Below, in pieces: positions 1 to 11,331 of a DNA stretch of 64,000 nt. The position numbers and the translations under genes were made by a program. The stretch's first letter is position 1; each line of letters opens with the position of its first letter. Below the pieces are notes generated by a model. That model worked only from the letters and a program-made list of their open reading frames with translations, was not told where the DNA came from and ran no database searches. The DNA is from Pseudomonadales bacterium (GTDB taxonomy: Bacteria > Pseudomonadota > Gammaproteobacteria > Pseudomonadales > Azotimanducaceae): assembly GCA_012103505.1 (NCBI GenBank), contig WLWP01000001.1, positions 3,410,001 to 3,474,000 on the forward strand. The letters run 5' to 3'.

Positions 1-3000
1 TCATCTACGCCAGCTGTGGCCCCGAACGTCGTGGTTAAAGTAGCCGTGAACACGCCAGTATCTGGACCTGTTTCCACAACCGTGATCACCTCTCGTTCGC
101 CAGTCATATCGTTGGTGACTATGACGGTAAAGGACTCCACCACCCCGGCGGCAAAATTCTCATCAGGATCCGTGACCGTCACGACAAGATCTTCGCCCGG
201 GGCACTTTCATCCGAGATGTCGACAATTCCATCCGTACCAGTCGGAAACTCTATGGGTGTGGGGCTAGCGTTATCTGTGGGATCACCGTTCCCGTCCGGA
301 TCGGGATCAGCCCCGGCAACGGAATCGTCATTTACGTTTGGTGTGCCGGGTGTCAGATTCGCCGGACTTTCACCTGTAACCTGAGCAACGTTGCTAAACG
401 GACCGGGATTGTCATCAGGGCGAAAGGTGAGATCGAATGTCACTGTAGCTGACCCACCAACTGCCAACGTTTCACTAGCATCGGTAAGCTCGACGTCAGC
501 AACCCCGTCGAAGCCAGGGTTGATTGCAGTAAGGTCTCCCGTAATCGCGAGGTTCGCTACCGACTCCAGGATCGCAGGACTTATCTGCGTGACAACATCG
601 TCTGTAATGAGGATATTCGAAACATCCACATCGCCCAGATTCTCGACGACAAGCGCCACTGTAGTCGTAAAGGTACCGTCTAGATTTGCCGTCGCAAGCG
701 GTGCTGATTTTGCAATCCCAACATGGGCATTTTCCGTAAAAGTAACCGGTGTGACACCAGCGTCATCGGTTGGGTCTGAGTTGCCATTGGCATCGGGCAC
801 AAGCCCATCGATTGAGTCATCCGCAACACCGACACCACTGGGCGTGTTTCCCGCCGCCGACGCCGTATTGTAATATGGTCCAAGATTGACGCCGGGGTCA
901 ATTCGCAACTCGAGTTCAACAGCCGTCGTGGACCCTCTTGTTAAAGTGTCGCTGCCGCTAAGTAATCCCTGGTTCGGTGCGATCCCGGTAAAACTGCCAC
1001 TCGCGGTTAGCCCCACACTCGTTACGCCCAGTACCTGGAAACTGACGGCGCCGGAGAAAGCGGTAGCAATGTCATCAGTTACCTGGACCGACTCTATATC
1101 CACGTCACCAGTATTCGTTAGATTGACAACATAGGTCAGGTCATATGTTCCGTCGCCGTTGCTCGTGGGGACGCTTTGCACTGCTTTGGAAATGCCAAGT
1201 ACAGGGCTTTCTACAAATGTGACGATGGTCGGGTCACTATCGTTCGTGGGATCACCATCTCCATTCTCGTCGACGTCGGTGCCGTCGTCAGAAGTGTCAT
1301 TCACGGTCACAGCGCCAGGAGATTGAGCGCTGGTTAACGCACCATTGCTGTAAGGACCGAGGGTTGCACCTGCAGCAACGGTAACCGTGACGTCGATTGT
1401 ACCGCTCCCGCCGAACAGCAGTGGGTCGGTACCCGCCAGTAGGTTGAGACCGCTATAAGGGAAGACGACGGTGAAATCCGGGCTCGTGATCGCGTCCACC
1501 GTATAGCCCGTGGCTGCGGCGAAGACCGCGGTGAAATCTTCCGTCACCTGCAAGTTTGTTAAATCAATGTCACCGGTGTTTTCAACGAGCAACCTGTAGG
1601 TCAATGTATACGTACCGTCACCATTGTTGAGGTTGGTAACAACGGTCTTTGCTAAGCCAATTTCTGGGACCTCAGCAAAAGAAACTGGCGTGGGATCCGA
1701 ATCATCTGTGGGGTCACCATTACCGTTGTCGTCAGGAACGACGCCATTGTCTGAAGTGTCGTTTGCGGTGACATCGGAAGGCGTGTCACCAGACGTTGTA
1801 GCGCTGTTCGCATACGGCCCTAGGTTTGCTCCCGGGGTGACTGTGACGTCGATCTGAACTGTACCTGTCGAACCAGCCGTTAATATGTTCCCAGCTGCCA
1901 GCAGCGTCGGCGTGCCACCAGGCAAGCCGTCGTAGCCAACATCGACGACAAAGTCCGTGCTGGCGATGCTATCAACCGTGAAGCCTGTGACGCCAAAGGT
2001 CGCGGTAAGATCGTCGGTGATCTGCAAGTCATCGAGCAGGGTGTCCCCAGAGTTCTCCAAGGTGAACAGGTATGAAAAGGTATACGTGCCATCAGCATTG
2101 TTCACGGGCGCAGTCGGCACTGATTTGGCCAAGCCAATCTCAGGGGCTTCCGCGAATGTGACGTCGACAGCGTCAGAGTCGTTAGCGGCAACCGTACTCC
2201 GGTCGGATTCTGAAGTGACATTCGCAGTGTTTGTATAGGGTCCCAACACGAGGGCTGGTGTCACAGTGACATCTATCTCGATACTGCCGTTCTCACCTAC
2301 ACCCAGCGTACTACTAGATGCATCCAGCAAGTCGATCGTTGCCGGTGCACCGGTAAAACTCACGTCTTCCGTCAAAGTCCCCGAATCACTGGTAACTCGC
2401 ACGTCGTCAAGTGTGTAGTTACCCGCTCCGAAGGTCGTATCAAAGTCATCTTGGACGGCGATGTCTTCAAGACCCACATCCCCTGAATTGGCCAAACCAA
2501 GGGTGTAGGTCAGCGTATAAGTCCCGTCGCCGTTGTTGGCTGGACCCGCGCTGATCGTCTTAGTGACGTCCAAGGTTGGGTTCTCCGCGATGGTCGCTAA
2601 AGCGAGCGAGACCTCGGTTCGATAGTCGTTAAGGTTAGCGGTACTAGTGATCGGTGCGTTACCAGAGCCGGAGGCGATGTCCGAATCATCACGTATACCA
2701 GTACCTGCACTACCCGTATCCGAAGACGCATAGACTGCCTCATCGATCCCTGCCAACGCGGCACCTGGCAGGATGGAGGACAGCAACTCAGTATCGAACT
2801 CTATAAGCAGAGAAGCACTGGCATCGATTTGTAACAATGTAGTGAACGTAATCGTATCGTTCGGATTATTGGTTGTGGAGAGCGTAATGTCCCCCAGGGA
2901 AACTGGCGTCGTCGTACCATTGAGAAACACGTTGCCCGTTAAGGTCAGACTCAACCCTGTCATAGTTTCGAGGCCAACCGGTAACACGAGCTGCCAGCCT

Positions 3001-6000
3001 CCGCCGGAATCACTGCCGATCTGCATCGCTGTACTCGTTCCAGAATTCCCAAGGGTGATATCCCAGGAGACATTCGGGGTGGTATCCACCCTATTGTCGG
3101 TAGGGTTCGGTGCCGCAACGGCGGAGATGGTCAACTGGGGTTCGGCAACCTCGGCAAATACTGAGGTAGAAGTCTGACCAGTCGCGTTGACCGAGAGCTC
3201 AAAGCTGTTCTCGAGACTGACACCGGCCTGATTACCCACCTCATTTAGTACAATCGCATCGAACTCTATGACGACGAATTCCTCGTCAGCATCCATGTCG
3301 GTATTGGTGAGGTCACCAAGATCCCACACGGGATCTGTACCTGAACCAAACGGGCCGCCCGACGGGGCCAATATACAGCTTGGGGTGATGCCACTAATCG
3401 TGGACTCATCACCTGTTTGGTTCGCAGTGCCGCCTCCACATGCAATCGCTGGAGATGCAGTGATCGATCCAGCACCATCAAAAACAAACGCGACTCGGCC
3501 GGTACCCGCTACGTACTCGAGTCCAGGAGGTAAAAAATCGGTGACTTCAAAGTCCGGCGCACTCCCCTCAGGCACGCGCATTTGTAAGCGGTAGGTCAGG
3601 GTTTCGCCGATCGTCACCAGGCGAGGATCTAACGAACTGTCAGCGCTACCTTCTGGTGTGTGCGTAAGGCTTGTAGAGACGATTGTTTTGACAATGCTTA
3701 AAGCATCTATAGTCAAAGAACTTTGACCTTGCGAGTTGTAACTCCCCTCAGCCCCAGGTGCAGAGCCGGTAGGGTTGATCGCCGTGCCAGAACCAGGCAA
3801 TGAGCTGTAATCCATATCCACCGTGTTGGTAATCACCTGCCCCGGCAGAACAGATCCATCTGTACTCGCTTGATACCGGACCTCACAAACATCACCTGGT
3901 GCCAACTCATCAAACGTAATCGTGATCCCAGCACCAGCGGGATCAGCATCATCCACAGTCAGGGAACTAATCGTACACGTATCCGTTCCTGGCACTGCTG
4001 GCGGCGCTGGTCCAGTCACACTTGCAAGCACATAGGTGAGCCCAGGTTGAATCACATCGTTGAACGTCACATCGTATGCAGCAACCTCGTCGCCAGTACT
4101 CGTGCTGTGTTCAAACAATACCGAGTATCCAACGGTGTCATTCGCGTCAGCCATGTTTGGTGTCACCGTCTTGGTGACTTGGACATCTGGTTCTAATTGT
4201 TCGGCATAAACTCGCGGTGACGTTGAAATACCGTTATCACTGACTATTCGAAAACGATTATCAAACTGTGTGCCTGCGACTTGATCACCTACAACTCTTG
4301 CGTTTATCTCAAGCACCACAAGCTCTTCGTTGGCATCGTCTTCCGAGTTTGTCACATCACCAAGACTAAACACCGGGTCTGACCCTGACCCGCTACCACC
4401 ACTGCTTGGTGCGATGACACAATCGAGACCAAGCGTAGAGAAATCTGTACTTTCGTTACCAACCCGATCCGGTGTACCGCTTGAACAAGTTAGTCCAGTC
4501 GCGCTCAAATCTGATCCAGAATCACTAACAAGGCCCACCAGAGTCTGCGCACCAGCGACATACTCGAACCCGTCCGGCAGAAGATCCGTCAGCTGCGCGC
4601 CGTTAACTACACCTTGGGGTAGATATCCCCACATGCGATAGCGAGTAATTTCTCCCGTAACAACCGGGCGCGGATCACCACTACTATCAACCGTGGCTTC
4701 ACTTGTATGAGCCTCTGAAGTCGCAACAATTTCTTTGTACGACTCGGTTTGACGTGTCGATATAGAGGCGCTGTTCTCAACTATCGGAAAGGCTGTTGCG
4801 CCTGGTTGCCCCGCCCAAGTGGCACCTGCGGTATTGTCAATCGACGCATTGTTCTCTGCCGTTGCGGCCAAGTCACAGCTTATTGGCAAAGTGACCGAAT
4901 CACCCGGATCGAGGGCGGTTGGGGTTGTGCCTGTGAAACTCGAAAAGGTATAGCCCGCCGCGAACAGATCGCCACTACCACTACCGCCTACAACCGCGCC
5001 TAGGCTACAACTCGTTAGATCAGTTGGTAGCGTGTCGGTGACAACAACATCGTACGCTTCTGCGCTGCCATCGTTGGTCACCACAATGTTAAAAGAGACA
5101 CTGTCGCCAGCTTCTAACCCGGCGTCTGCAGAAGTCGCCGTCTTTGCAACCGAAAGACTGGGTTGCTGTAACGTCAAGTTCGCAATGTTTAGGCCAGATC
5201 CGCCATCAACAACCGAGTTATCTGTAATTGCTTGCAACACGTTAGAAAGCACTAGTCCATCTGCAAACGGTTCGTCTGAGACTGTCATCACGACGTCAAC
5301 TTCGATCACTTGCGAGCTTGCGCTCGAGAGGTCTGGCCAATCTATGGTCAGACGATTTTCCGGTCCATCCACCGTTATCGCTGTCGGATCAACACCCACA
5401 GTGTCTCCCGCCGTTAAGCTGATGCTCGAATTGCTAGAGAGAGGCAAGGTGGTGTCGATGCCAATGACGCCGTCGTCCACATCGAAAATAGGAAGCGGGA
5501 AAAAATCGTTGAACTGAATCCCTTGTACGTCTCCCGAGGGGATCTCTAAACGGAGGCGCCAGGTTACTGTTTCACCAGGCTGAGCGGTTGCTGAGCCGAT
5601 GATCGCTTTGCTACTCGTAACGTCAGGTATAGTGATTGTCTCTTGCGAGTCGTCGGTACAATTTGACGCACCGGTCACGATGTCATATTCGCCAACCACA
5701 TTATTAGTCAGAGCATCACGTGCTCTTACTGGTTCACCAGCCAGAACCCCGTCGTACGTCTGATCGATTGTTGCTGTGTAAGTAATCGACCCACTGGATG
5801 CAGGCGTTAGATTCCCCGTTACGGCAACAACGTCATACACGACCGTAGTCTGACCGGTACTAGGGGAATCGTTTGTTATCGTCGGGGAGATCGCAACCGG
5901 TCCACCTCCGTAGGTAACCGTCGGGGTATTCACAAACGAAAGTCCATCTGGCAAGACGTCAGTCAGTTCCAAGCGGTCAATACCTGCAACGAACTGCGAC

Positions 6001-7008
6001 ACCTGGAAATCTATCGTGTACGTAATCGTACTACCAGGAAAGCCTCCGCCACTCGCGCTCTTCCTAATCGTTACGTGCTTTGCTGTATTAATCGCTCCTT
6101 GTGTGCTGCAAGAATTCTCATCTAACGTATCCACAATGTAGACCGGAAACGTAGCCCTGATGTCTTGGTCAGCCCCTATGGTCCCACCACCGGCATCGCA
6201 CAACAGATCCAACGTCCCGCCTGGTGTTAGCGTGGAAGGCTCACTTGTAGCGCGGCAGTTCGTGTAGGTGCCAAAGAATGCAACAGGACCTACGTATTGA
6301 ACATTCGCAGGAAGCACGATCGGCAGTGAAATCTACTGGCGTAACTGTTTTGTTTGATGCGATATCCGCAAAGACATCGATGTTCCACACCCAGGCTGGT
6401 CCCGGGGGGTTTTCCATTTCAGCGGTGACATCTGAAATCGAGTATCGAATGACCATGGGCGTAAAATCAAAGCCTGTTCGCGTACCAAAAGTCGGCCCGT
6501 TCGTCCCAACCGCTGTATCCCCAAACTCGTAGACAGGCACTATCTCAAAGGCGCCAGACTGCAGAACGTCAATCACAGCATTGGTATCAACGTCCATGCA
6601 CAGAGTCATGTCTAAGCTAGGCTGACCTGCCACAACAGAACCAATCGGATATCGAACGACGTTTAGCTCCCCGCCAGTTGGACCGGTGACGGTTTGGCCG
6701 GAAATCGGATCGATGAGCTGGTTACTTGGCAGCGCAAAGGTGCCTACACTAATCGGTGTCAAACCGAGGCCAAGAAAATCTGCACTGGACAAAGTGAAAT
6801 CGGGCTGGGTGATGATCTGATGGTAAGGTCCAAACCCAGGCGTACCGCTATTAGTAAGCCCCGCGTCAAAACAGAACGCCTCACCGACAAAGTCACTCGT
6901 CGGTGGCGATGCGCTAAGCGTCGGGGTATCCGCGATTACCGCGCTGGATAAACTAACCGTTAACAATATTGTGCAAGCAAACTGCCTGCACACTGATTTT
7001 GACAACAT
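1..7008 (-). CDS. Giant secreted DUF11-repeat surface protein (C-terminus outside window, one frameshift)
   Basis: At least 2,330 codons; the C-terminus lies beyond position 1. I prefer ATG at 7008 (GGAAAG about 10 nt upstream) over an in-frame TTG at 7029. A signal peptide (MLSKSVCRQF start, cleavage near VIADTP) directs secretion. A cysteine-containing N-terminal domain is followed by many beta-sandwich units of the DUF11/isopeptide-domain type, with recurring motifs such as LTDVLPDGL and VTNDGSAEAYDV. Five long tandem units lie at about 590-2560, each ending in an Asp/Asn-rich stretch (DDNGNGDPTDDSDPT) that resembles calcium-binding linkers. The distal part (about 1-250) resembles the VTDPDENF-type domain of large bacterial surface proteins. 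The frame breaks near 6320-6335: codons run to VTPV, then continue in another frame as ISLPIVLPAN. Spot checks at seven points show the second frame open to position 1. The family suggests an adhesin or surface filament; the exact role is unknown. Confidence 0.75.
590..2560 (-). repeat. Five tandem protein-level DUF11-like repeats
   Basis: Within the giant gene, five consecutive units of roughly 140-165 codons each start with a NNGDGTYTLTY-like strand, pass through NxGDxxLxxLQVTDD, and end with an LGPYxNxA strand plus an acidic SDPTPVxF linker. The unit starts lie near 2550, 2110, 1625, 1170 and 690 on the minus strand. The units differ considerably from one another at DNA level, so this is an old expansion and not a recent slippage array. 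Confidence 0.7.
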
Positions 7009-7132
7009 GCTTCTACTTTCCAGGCCCAAATTTCAGCCGCGCGCGCGTAAGCCGCCACACGGTGCGGGCACTAGTTAGAAGTGTAGTAAGGAATCAGGGA
7101 AGTTCTGGGCCATAGCGCGCTGCAGAAAGGTG

Positions 7133-8288
7133 CTAATCCACCGATGTTTCAAGGATCGCTTCGCCATGTTTGGCGACAATATCGGCACGCTTCTCGTCCA
7201 ACCGCGCATAACGGCAATAGTTCTGATCTTCAATGTCGAATCGAGGTTCAGCGTCGATTACCACCTGTTCGCACACACCTACAGCAACAAAATAATTCTT
7301 AACATCATTCGGCAAAGTTTTAGGCATGTGTGCATACGCTTGTTCCATGCGTTCGGAAAAGTTCTGGTGCTCCGTAAAGCAATCAGCGGCTCCCGTTTCC
7401 CACCTTGTTGGCGTCTGGTCTTCGTACAAACAAGCCGAAAATAGAGGTACAGCATCCGGAGCGTGTTCTTTGGCATCGTGCAAACTGGTCGTGAAGTACA
7501 ACGCCAAGTCTTGATAGTTCGGGTTCTGGTTCGGATGTTGCATCGACATAAATTCCAATGCCTGCAACCGTTGCTCCTCCGTGAGCGACTCATGACGAGT
7601 GTATATCCAATAGATTGCGTCACCTCGTTCGGGTTGGTAGGCCATACGCCCGTGCAGGAAGTCTGCCCCCACCCGATCGTTGCCTGACAACGCAAATATG
7701 ATGTATCCAATCGCGGGGGCTGCCAAAACGCCTAGCACTCGAGCACGATCGAGATCACCACGACGATCAAATTGCGTCCACGCCCAGGCGACGAATGCAT
7801 CGGATGCTATGAAAAGACCCATATAGTTCTTATGCATTCGAAACGCACTCGCTTCCATATCCGTCGTTAGCGCCAGAAACAAGCGTTCGAGATTGATTAA
7901 CATCAATACGCCGACCAGAGTTGCCGACAACAGGACGGTTCGCAAGACTGCTGCTGTGGCATCCGGCGATTTACGATAGGTATTCAGCAGGGCCAGTGCG
8001 ACAACCATGCTCGGCACATGCAAAATACCGCCGGTAATTGGCGCGGGTACAATTAGGTCGCTGAATGCGGAACCACCCCCCCCAAATACCACGCCACCCA
8101 AAAAGTTCCGCAAGTATCGGTGGCAGGACCCACATCACCAAACCAATGAGTACTAGTCCTCTGGATTTTCCTGTCGCCTCAGTCAATGTGACCCCACGCG
8201 CGCTTTGTATCTTAGGAATCCCCTTATAGAAGATATTTTGATAACAATCTCGCTCAGGGGTCACACTTTCACAGGCCCTATATCGCAA
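7133..8288 (-). CDS. Unknown multi-pass membrane protein, frameshifted at a G8 tract
   Basis: Two overlapping reading frames together form one protein. The first (8288 to about 8080) carries an N-terminus and a first membrane helix (GLVLIGLVMWVLPPILAELF). The second (to 7133) carries about four more helices and a soluble C-terminal half of roughly 180 residues. They are offset by one base exactly at a run of eight C on the plus strand (8076-8083, G8 in the mRNA); removing one G joins them as GIWGGGSAFSDL. The start is uncertain: TTG 8288 or GTG 8264. I do not recognise the family. The C-terminal half has scattered cysteines and many acidic residues. It may be a phase-variable gene, a recent pseudogene, or intact with a homopolymer sequencing error. 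Confidence 0.55.
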
Positions 8289-8386
8289 AAGAGATTAACC
8301 GAAGGGTCTATCTCGGAAACCGCTTAGTGCCTTATAAACTCAAACCCCTACCCTGAGCTGACACAAACCAGCAACGGACCAATCGA

Positions 8387-8914
8387 ATGCACCAATCAAG
8401 ATATGGGAAGCGCGCAGCGGTCGCACTCGCGTTTGGTTTGTTTCTGATAGTGAGCGCGTGCGACAAACCGTCAACTTACAACCAGGCTGAAGCCAGCCTG
8501 CCGGTAACCTACAAGCTCCCAATCAGCATCAACGATGTCATGGTCGCGTTAGTCAATGACGCGGCCGACCCGATTTGGATGGCCGCTTGGCAAGAGCCAA
8601 AGACCGACGAAGAGTGGCGCGAACTCGAGCGCAAAGCCTATCAATTACAACTCGCAGGCTCGCTCATCGCACACCCCGGAACAGGAGCACTCGATCATAA
8701 GTGGACCGCGAAACCAGGCTGGCAACAGTGGTCCAATCAGCTACATGCCACCGGCGTTGATGCCATCGCGGCTGTCGAGAACAGAGACCTCGCCGCTATC
8801 GGAAATATCGGAGATCAACTGGTCGAAGTCTGTGAGGGCTGTCATCGAGACTTCAAACTACCATTCCCAACTGGGGGAAAGTTCGGAGAACTTTCCCCAG
8901 TGCCAAGCGAATGA
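8387..8914 (+). CDS. Cytochrome c'-like heme lipoprotein
   Basis: 175 residues starting at ATG 8387. The N-terminus is a lipoprotein signal peptide ending in a lipobox (LIVSAC, Cys about residue 25), so the mature protein should be lipid-anchored facing the periplasm. Near the C-terminus, CEGCH is a c-type heme attachment motif (CxxCH). A single C-terminal CxxCH after a mostly helical stretch of about 120 residues is the layout of cytochrome c-prime-like four-helix bundles. Such proteins carry electrons or bind NO/CO; substrate and partners cannot be read from the sequence. The gene stands alone, convergent with the PEP-CTERM gene 25 bp downstream. The heme site is clear; the subfamily is inference. 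Confidence 0.7.
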   Translation: MHQSRYGKRAAVALAFGLFLIVSACDKPSTYNQAEASLPVTYKLPISINDVMVALVNDAADPIWMAAWQEPKTDEEWRELERKAYQLQLAGSLIAHPGTGALDHKWTAKPGWQQWSNQLHATGVDAIAAVENRDLAAIGNIGDQLVEVCEGCHRDFKLPFPTGGKFGELSPVPSE

Positions 8915-8939
8915 ATTTACAAACAATTTCAGAAGCCGG

Positions 8940-11192
8940 TCAAACGGAGTTCGACAACGCCGCATTAGAAGTGTGATATGAACTAGACCGACGCCGCTGC
9001 CACCACAACCCAAGACCGCCGACGAGCAGGAGAGCCAGTGTGCCAGGCTCATCAACTCGTGTTGGATTGATTGTGAGTTCTGCCAAATCTAAGGAAAGGT
9101 CCACGCTCCCGCCACTGTCATCCATGGTCATAAAGCTCGCCAATACCGGATCAAAGTTGAAAACCTGCCCCGCATCCAACGTAAAGATGCTACCGAGATC
9201 AACAAGACTGGCCAGAGCTGAGTCTAGCGGGGTGACCGCCTCATCAAATAGTGCAGTGAATACAAACTCAACCTCGCCGAGCAAATCAATACCGCCAGCC
9301 GTCGCGATAATCCCATCGCTCTGAGCTGTATCGACGGAACCGTCGCTGTTAATCCCCAGTTCCAAAATGATCTTAGAACCAAGATTTAGGACAAATTCCT
9401 CGGCAACGATCGTCCCAGGTGAAAAGCCAGGGTCGATCGTTCCACCGTCCGCGATAAGAGTGCCATTGATTGTGCCAATGCCATTGAGCGTGCCGTTGTT
9501 ATCGACAATAACGTCGCCGTTGACCACACCATCGTTCAGTGTCAACGTTCCTTGAGCACTTCCTAGATCCGCGCCCGCCGTTTCAAAATCGGTATGGCCC
9601 ACAATAACCCGATCAGCGGTTAGCGAAGACGCCGCGCCATTGATTTCTACTGTAGCATCGTCACCGTTTCTTGGTGCGATAACGAAATCGCCATTGTTGA
9701 TCGTGACTGAACCGCCATCTTCGATAGTGAGCGTCCCCGTTCCAATGTTCGAGACCGCTGGGATACCGAATTCGGTCTTGCCAACCCGAGCGCCTAGCGC
9801 GTTGTCAACAACGATACTAGATCCGTCACCACTGACCCTTACTGTTGCACTTTGAGTGGGCCCTGCTTCGGGTGTCTGACCGATGATCAGTGCTGTGTGC
9901 CCGGTTCCCCGAGAATCGGTAATGTTCACACTACCGCCTGACAACACTTCCAAATTTGTGTTTGAAATCACTGGCAGACCGAGGTCGCTCACTACTCTGG
10001 TATTGTGAACGTCAAGGCTCGCACCAGAGTTACCGCTAATCAACAACAGCTGAGAATCGACGTTCAAAGTGCCGCCGTCTTGTACACTAACAAAACCGTT
10101 GGCGACTCTGGATCCACTCACTTCGTCTAGGCCAGTATTCACGGACAACTCGCTGCCGCCGCCACTGATCAACAGGAGGTTGGACCCGCCAGTAGTCGGT
10201 GCACCGACATCCGTTTGGCCAAGATAGAACCCGCCTTCTTCGCCTTCGGCTGCTGTGACGCTCATCACGCCACCGTCGGTGATAATAAGATTACCGCTAG
10301 CGCCGTTGCCCTCACCGACGTCCAAAGTTGTTGCTTGGCCCGACGGGGCAGCTACTTCCCATGTAGCATTGTCGATCAACGCCGTCGCTTGAACTTGCCC
10401 ATCTGTGACTACCCAAGTAGCCGCGCTATCGCCGCTTGCAATGTCAGCTTGTTGAGAACGGACTAGACCGCCATTCTGAATGACGAGCGCATCATCTCCT
10501 CTCACTGTATTGCCATCGCCATCGAGTTCAGTAGGCAGTACTGCAAGCGCCGCACCCACAACAAACTCACCGTTATTGTTGGATGCATCAAATTCAGAAC
10601 CAGCGCCAGTAACTATGACAACAGCATTCGAGGCCCCATTGAAACCCGAAGCGCCTGAGGAGTTTGAACCAATTTTGACATCGCAGTTTGTAGCACCACA
10701 GGTGTTGTCAGCAGCCCATCCAACTGTGGCGCCGTCAGAGATCACGAGATCGGATTTACCGCCGAGATCGATGCGACCACCAGAAGGAGTACCCTCACTA
10801 CCCATTTCGAGCCGGGACCCAACGCCACTCACAGTGACTTCATTGAGTTCCAACGCGTCAGTGATTGGGCCAGAATGACCCGGTGGTAGATCCGTAAGTA
10901 GACGGAGCCCTGCATTTAGTTTTGAACCACCATCAACTGTCAGCACAGGCTTTGAGAGCGGCGCAGCGGTGGGCCGCAGGAGCACAAATCCATCGCTGCC
11001 GACATCGTAACTGGCGCTCCCAGTGGTGACGGTAGAGTCTGCTTGACCTTGCGGAGTGATCACTGGCCCAGGTGCAACAGTATAAAACTCAGCGGTAGGA
11101 CCACCTTCTAACATAATTCCAGCCCACGCCACCTGCCAGCATGTGCATAACCCAAAGACCCCAACAACAACAATACGCGTTATTCTAGGCAT
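8940..11192 (-). CDS. PEP-CTERM protein with T5SS/PEP-CTERM-associated repeats
   Basis: 750 residues, ATG 11192 preceded by AGGGGG. It has a signal peptide (cleavage near WQVAWA-G) and then a long right-handed beta-helix-like region of Gly/Asp/Asn/Thr-rich repeats such as LVIQNGGLVRS and VTGAGSEFDASNNNGEF. These match the repeat type shared by type V secreted passengers and PEP-CTERM proteins. The C-terminus carries a sorting-signal layout: DEPGT, a hydrophobic helix (LALLLVGGLGLWW) and QRRR. In PEP-CTERM systems an exosortase (EpsH/XrtA family) processes this tail and the protein goes to the cell surface or exopolysaccharide. No exosortase is encoded in the window. About 15 residues follow the Arg cluster, longer than the usual tail. 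Confidence 0.75.
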   Translation of the reverse strand: MPRITRIVVVGVFGLCTCWQVAWAGIMLEGGPTAEFYTVAPGPVITPQGQADSTVTTGSASYDVGSDGFVLLRPTAAPLSKPVLTVDGGSKLNAGLRLLTDLPPGHSGPITDALELNEVTVSGVGSRLEMGSEGTPSGGRIDLGGKSDLVISDGATVGWAADNTCGATNCDVKIGSNSSGASGFNGASNAVVIVTGAGSEFDASNNNGEFVVGAALAVLPTELDGDGNTVRGDDALVIQNGGLVRSQQADIASGDSAATWVVTDGQVQATALIDNATWEVAAPSGQATTLDVGEGNGASGNLIITDGGVMSVTAAEGEEGGFYLGQTDVGAPTTGGSNLLLISGGGSELSVNTGLDEVSGSRVANGFVSVQDGGTLNVDSQLLLISGNSGASLDVHNTRVVSDLGLPVISNTNLEVLSGGSVNITDSRGTGHTALIIGQTPEAGPTQSATVRVSGDGSSIVVDNALGARVGKTEFGIPAVSNIGTGTLTIEDGGSVTINNGDFVIAPRNGDDATVEINGAASSLTADRVIVGHTDFETAGADLGSAQGTLTLNDGVVNGDVIVDNNGTLNGIGTINGTLIADGGTIDPGFSPGTIVAEEFVLNLGSKIILELGINSDGSVDTAQSDGIIATAGGIDLLGEVEFVFTALFDEAVTPLDSALASLVDLGSIFTLDAGQVFNFDPVLASFMTMDDSGGSVDLSLDLAELTINPTRVDEPGTLALLLVGGLGLWWQRRRSSSYHTSNAALSNSV

Positions 11193-11331
11193 CGCGACCC
11201 CCTTTCAATTCCGTTTTTTTCCGCTACGATTTCCTTGTGCCGTGTGTGTTAGATTGACCGAATGCAAAGTCCTCATCGCGATAGTCAATCATTGGCACCG
11301 TTGGTGCTTAGTTTGATTCTTAGGTGACGAA

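Noticed and set aside
16..5517. Many plus-strand frames of 70-160 codons with Ser/Thr/Val-rich products
   Set aside because: They lie opposite the giant minus-strand gene, lack ribosome-binding sites and mirror its codon pattern.
6315..6340. Programmed +1 frameshifting in the giant gene
   Set aside because: No slippery codon, stop-pausing context or stimulatory structure I can recognise; a simple indel explains it.
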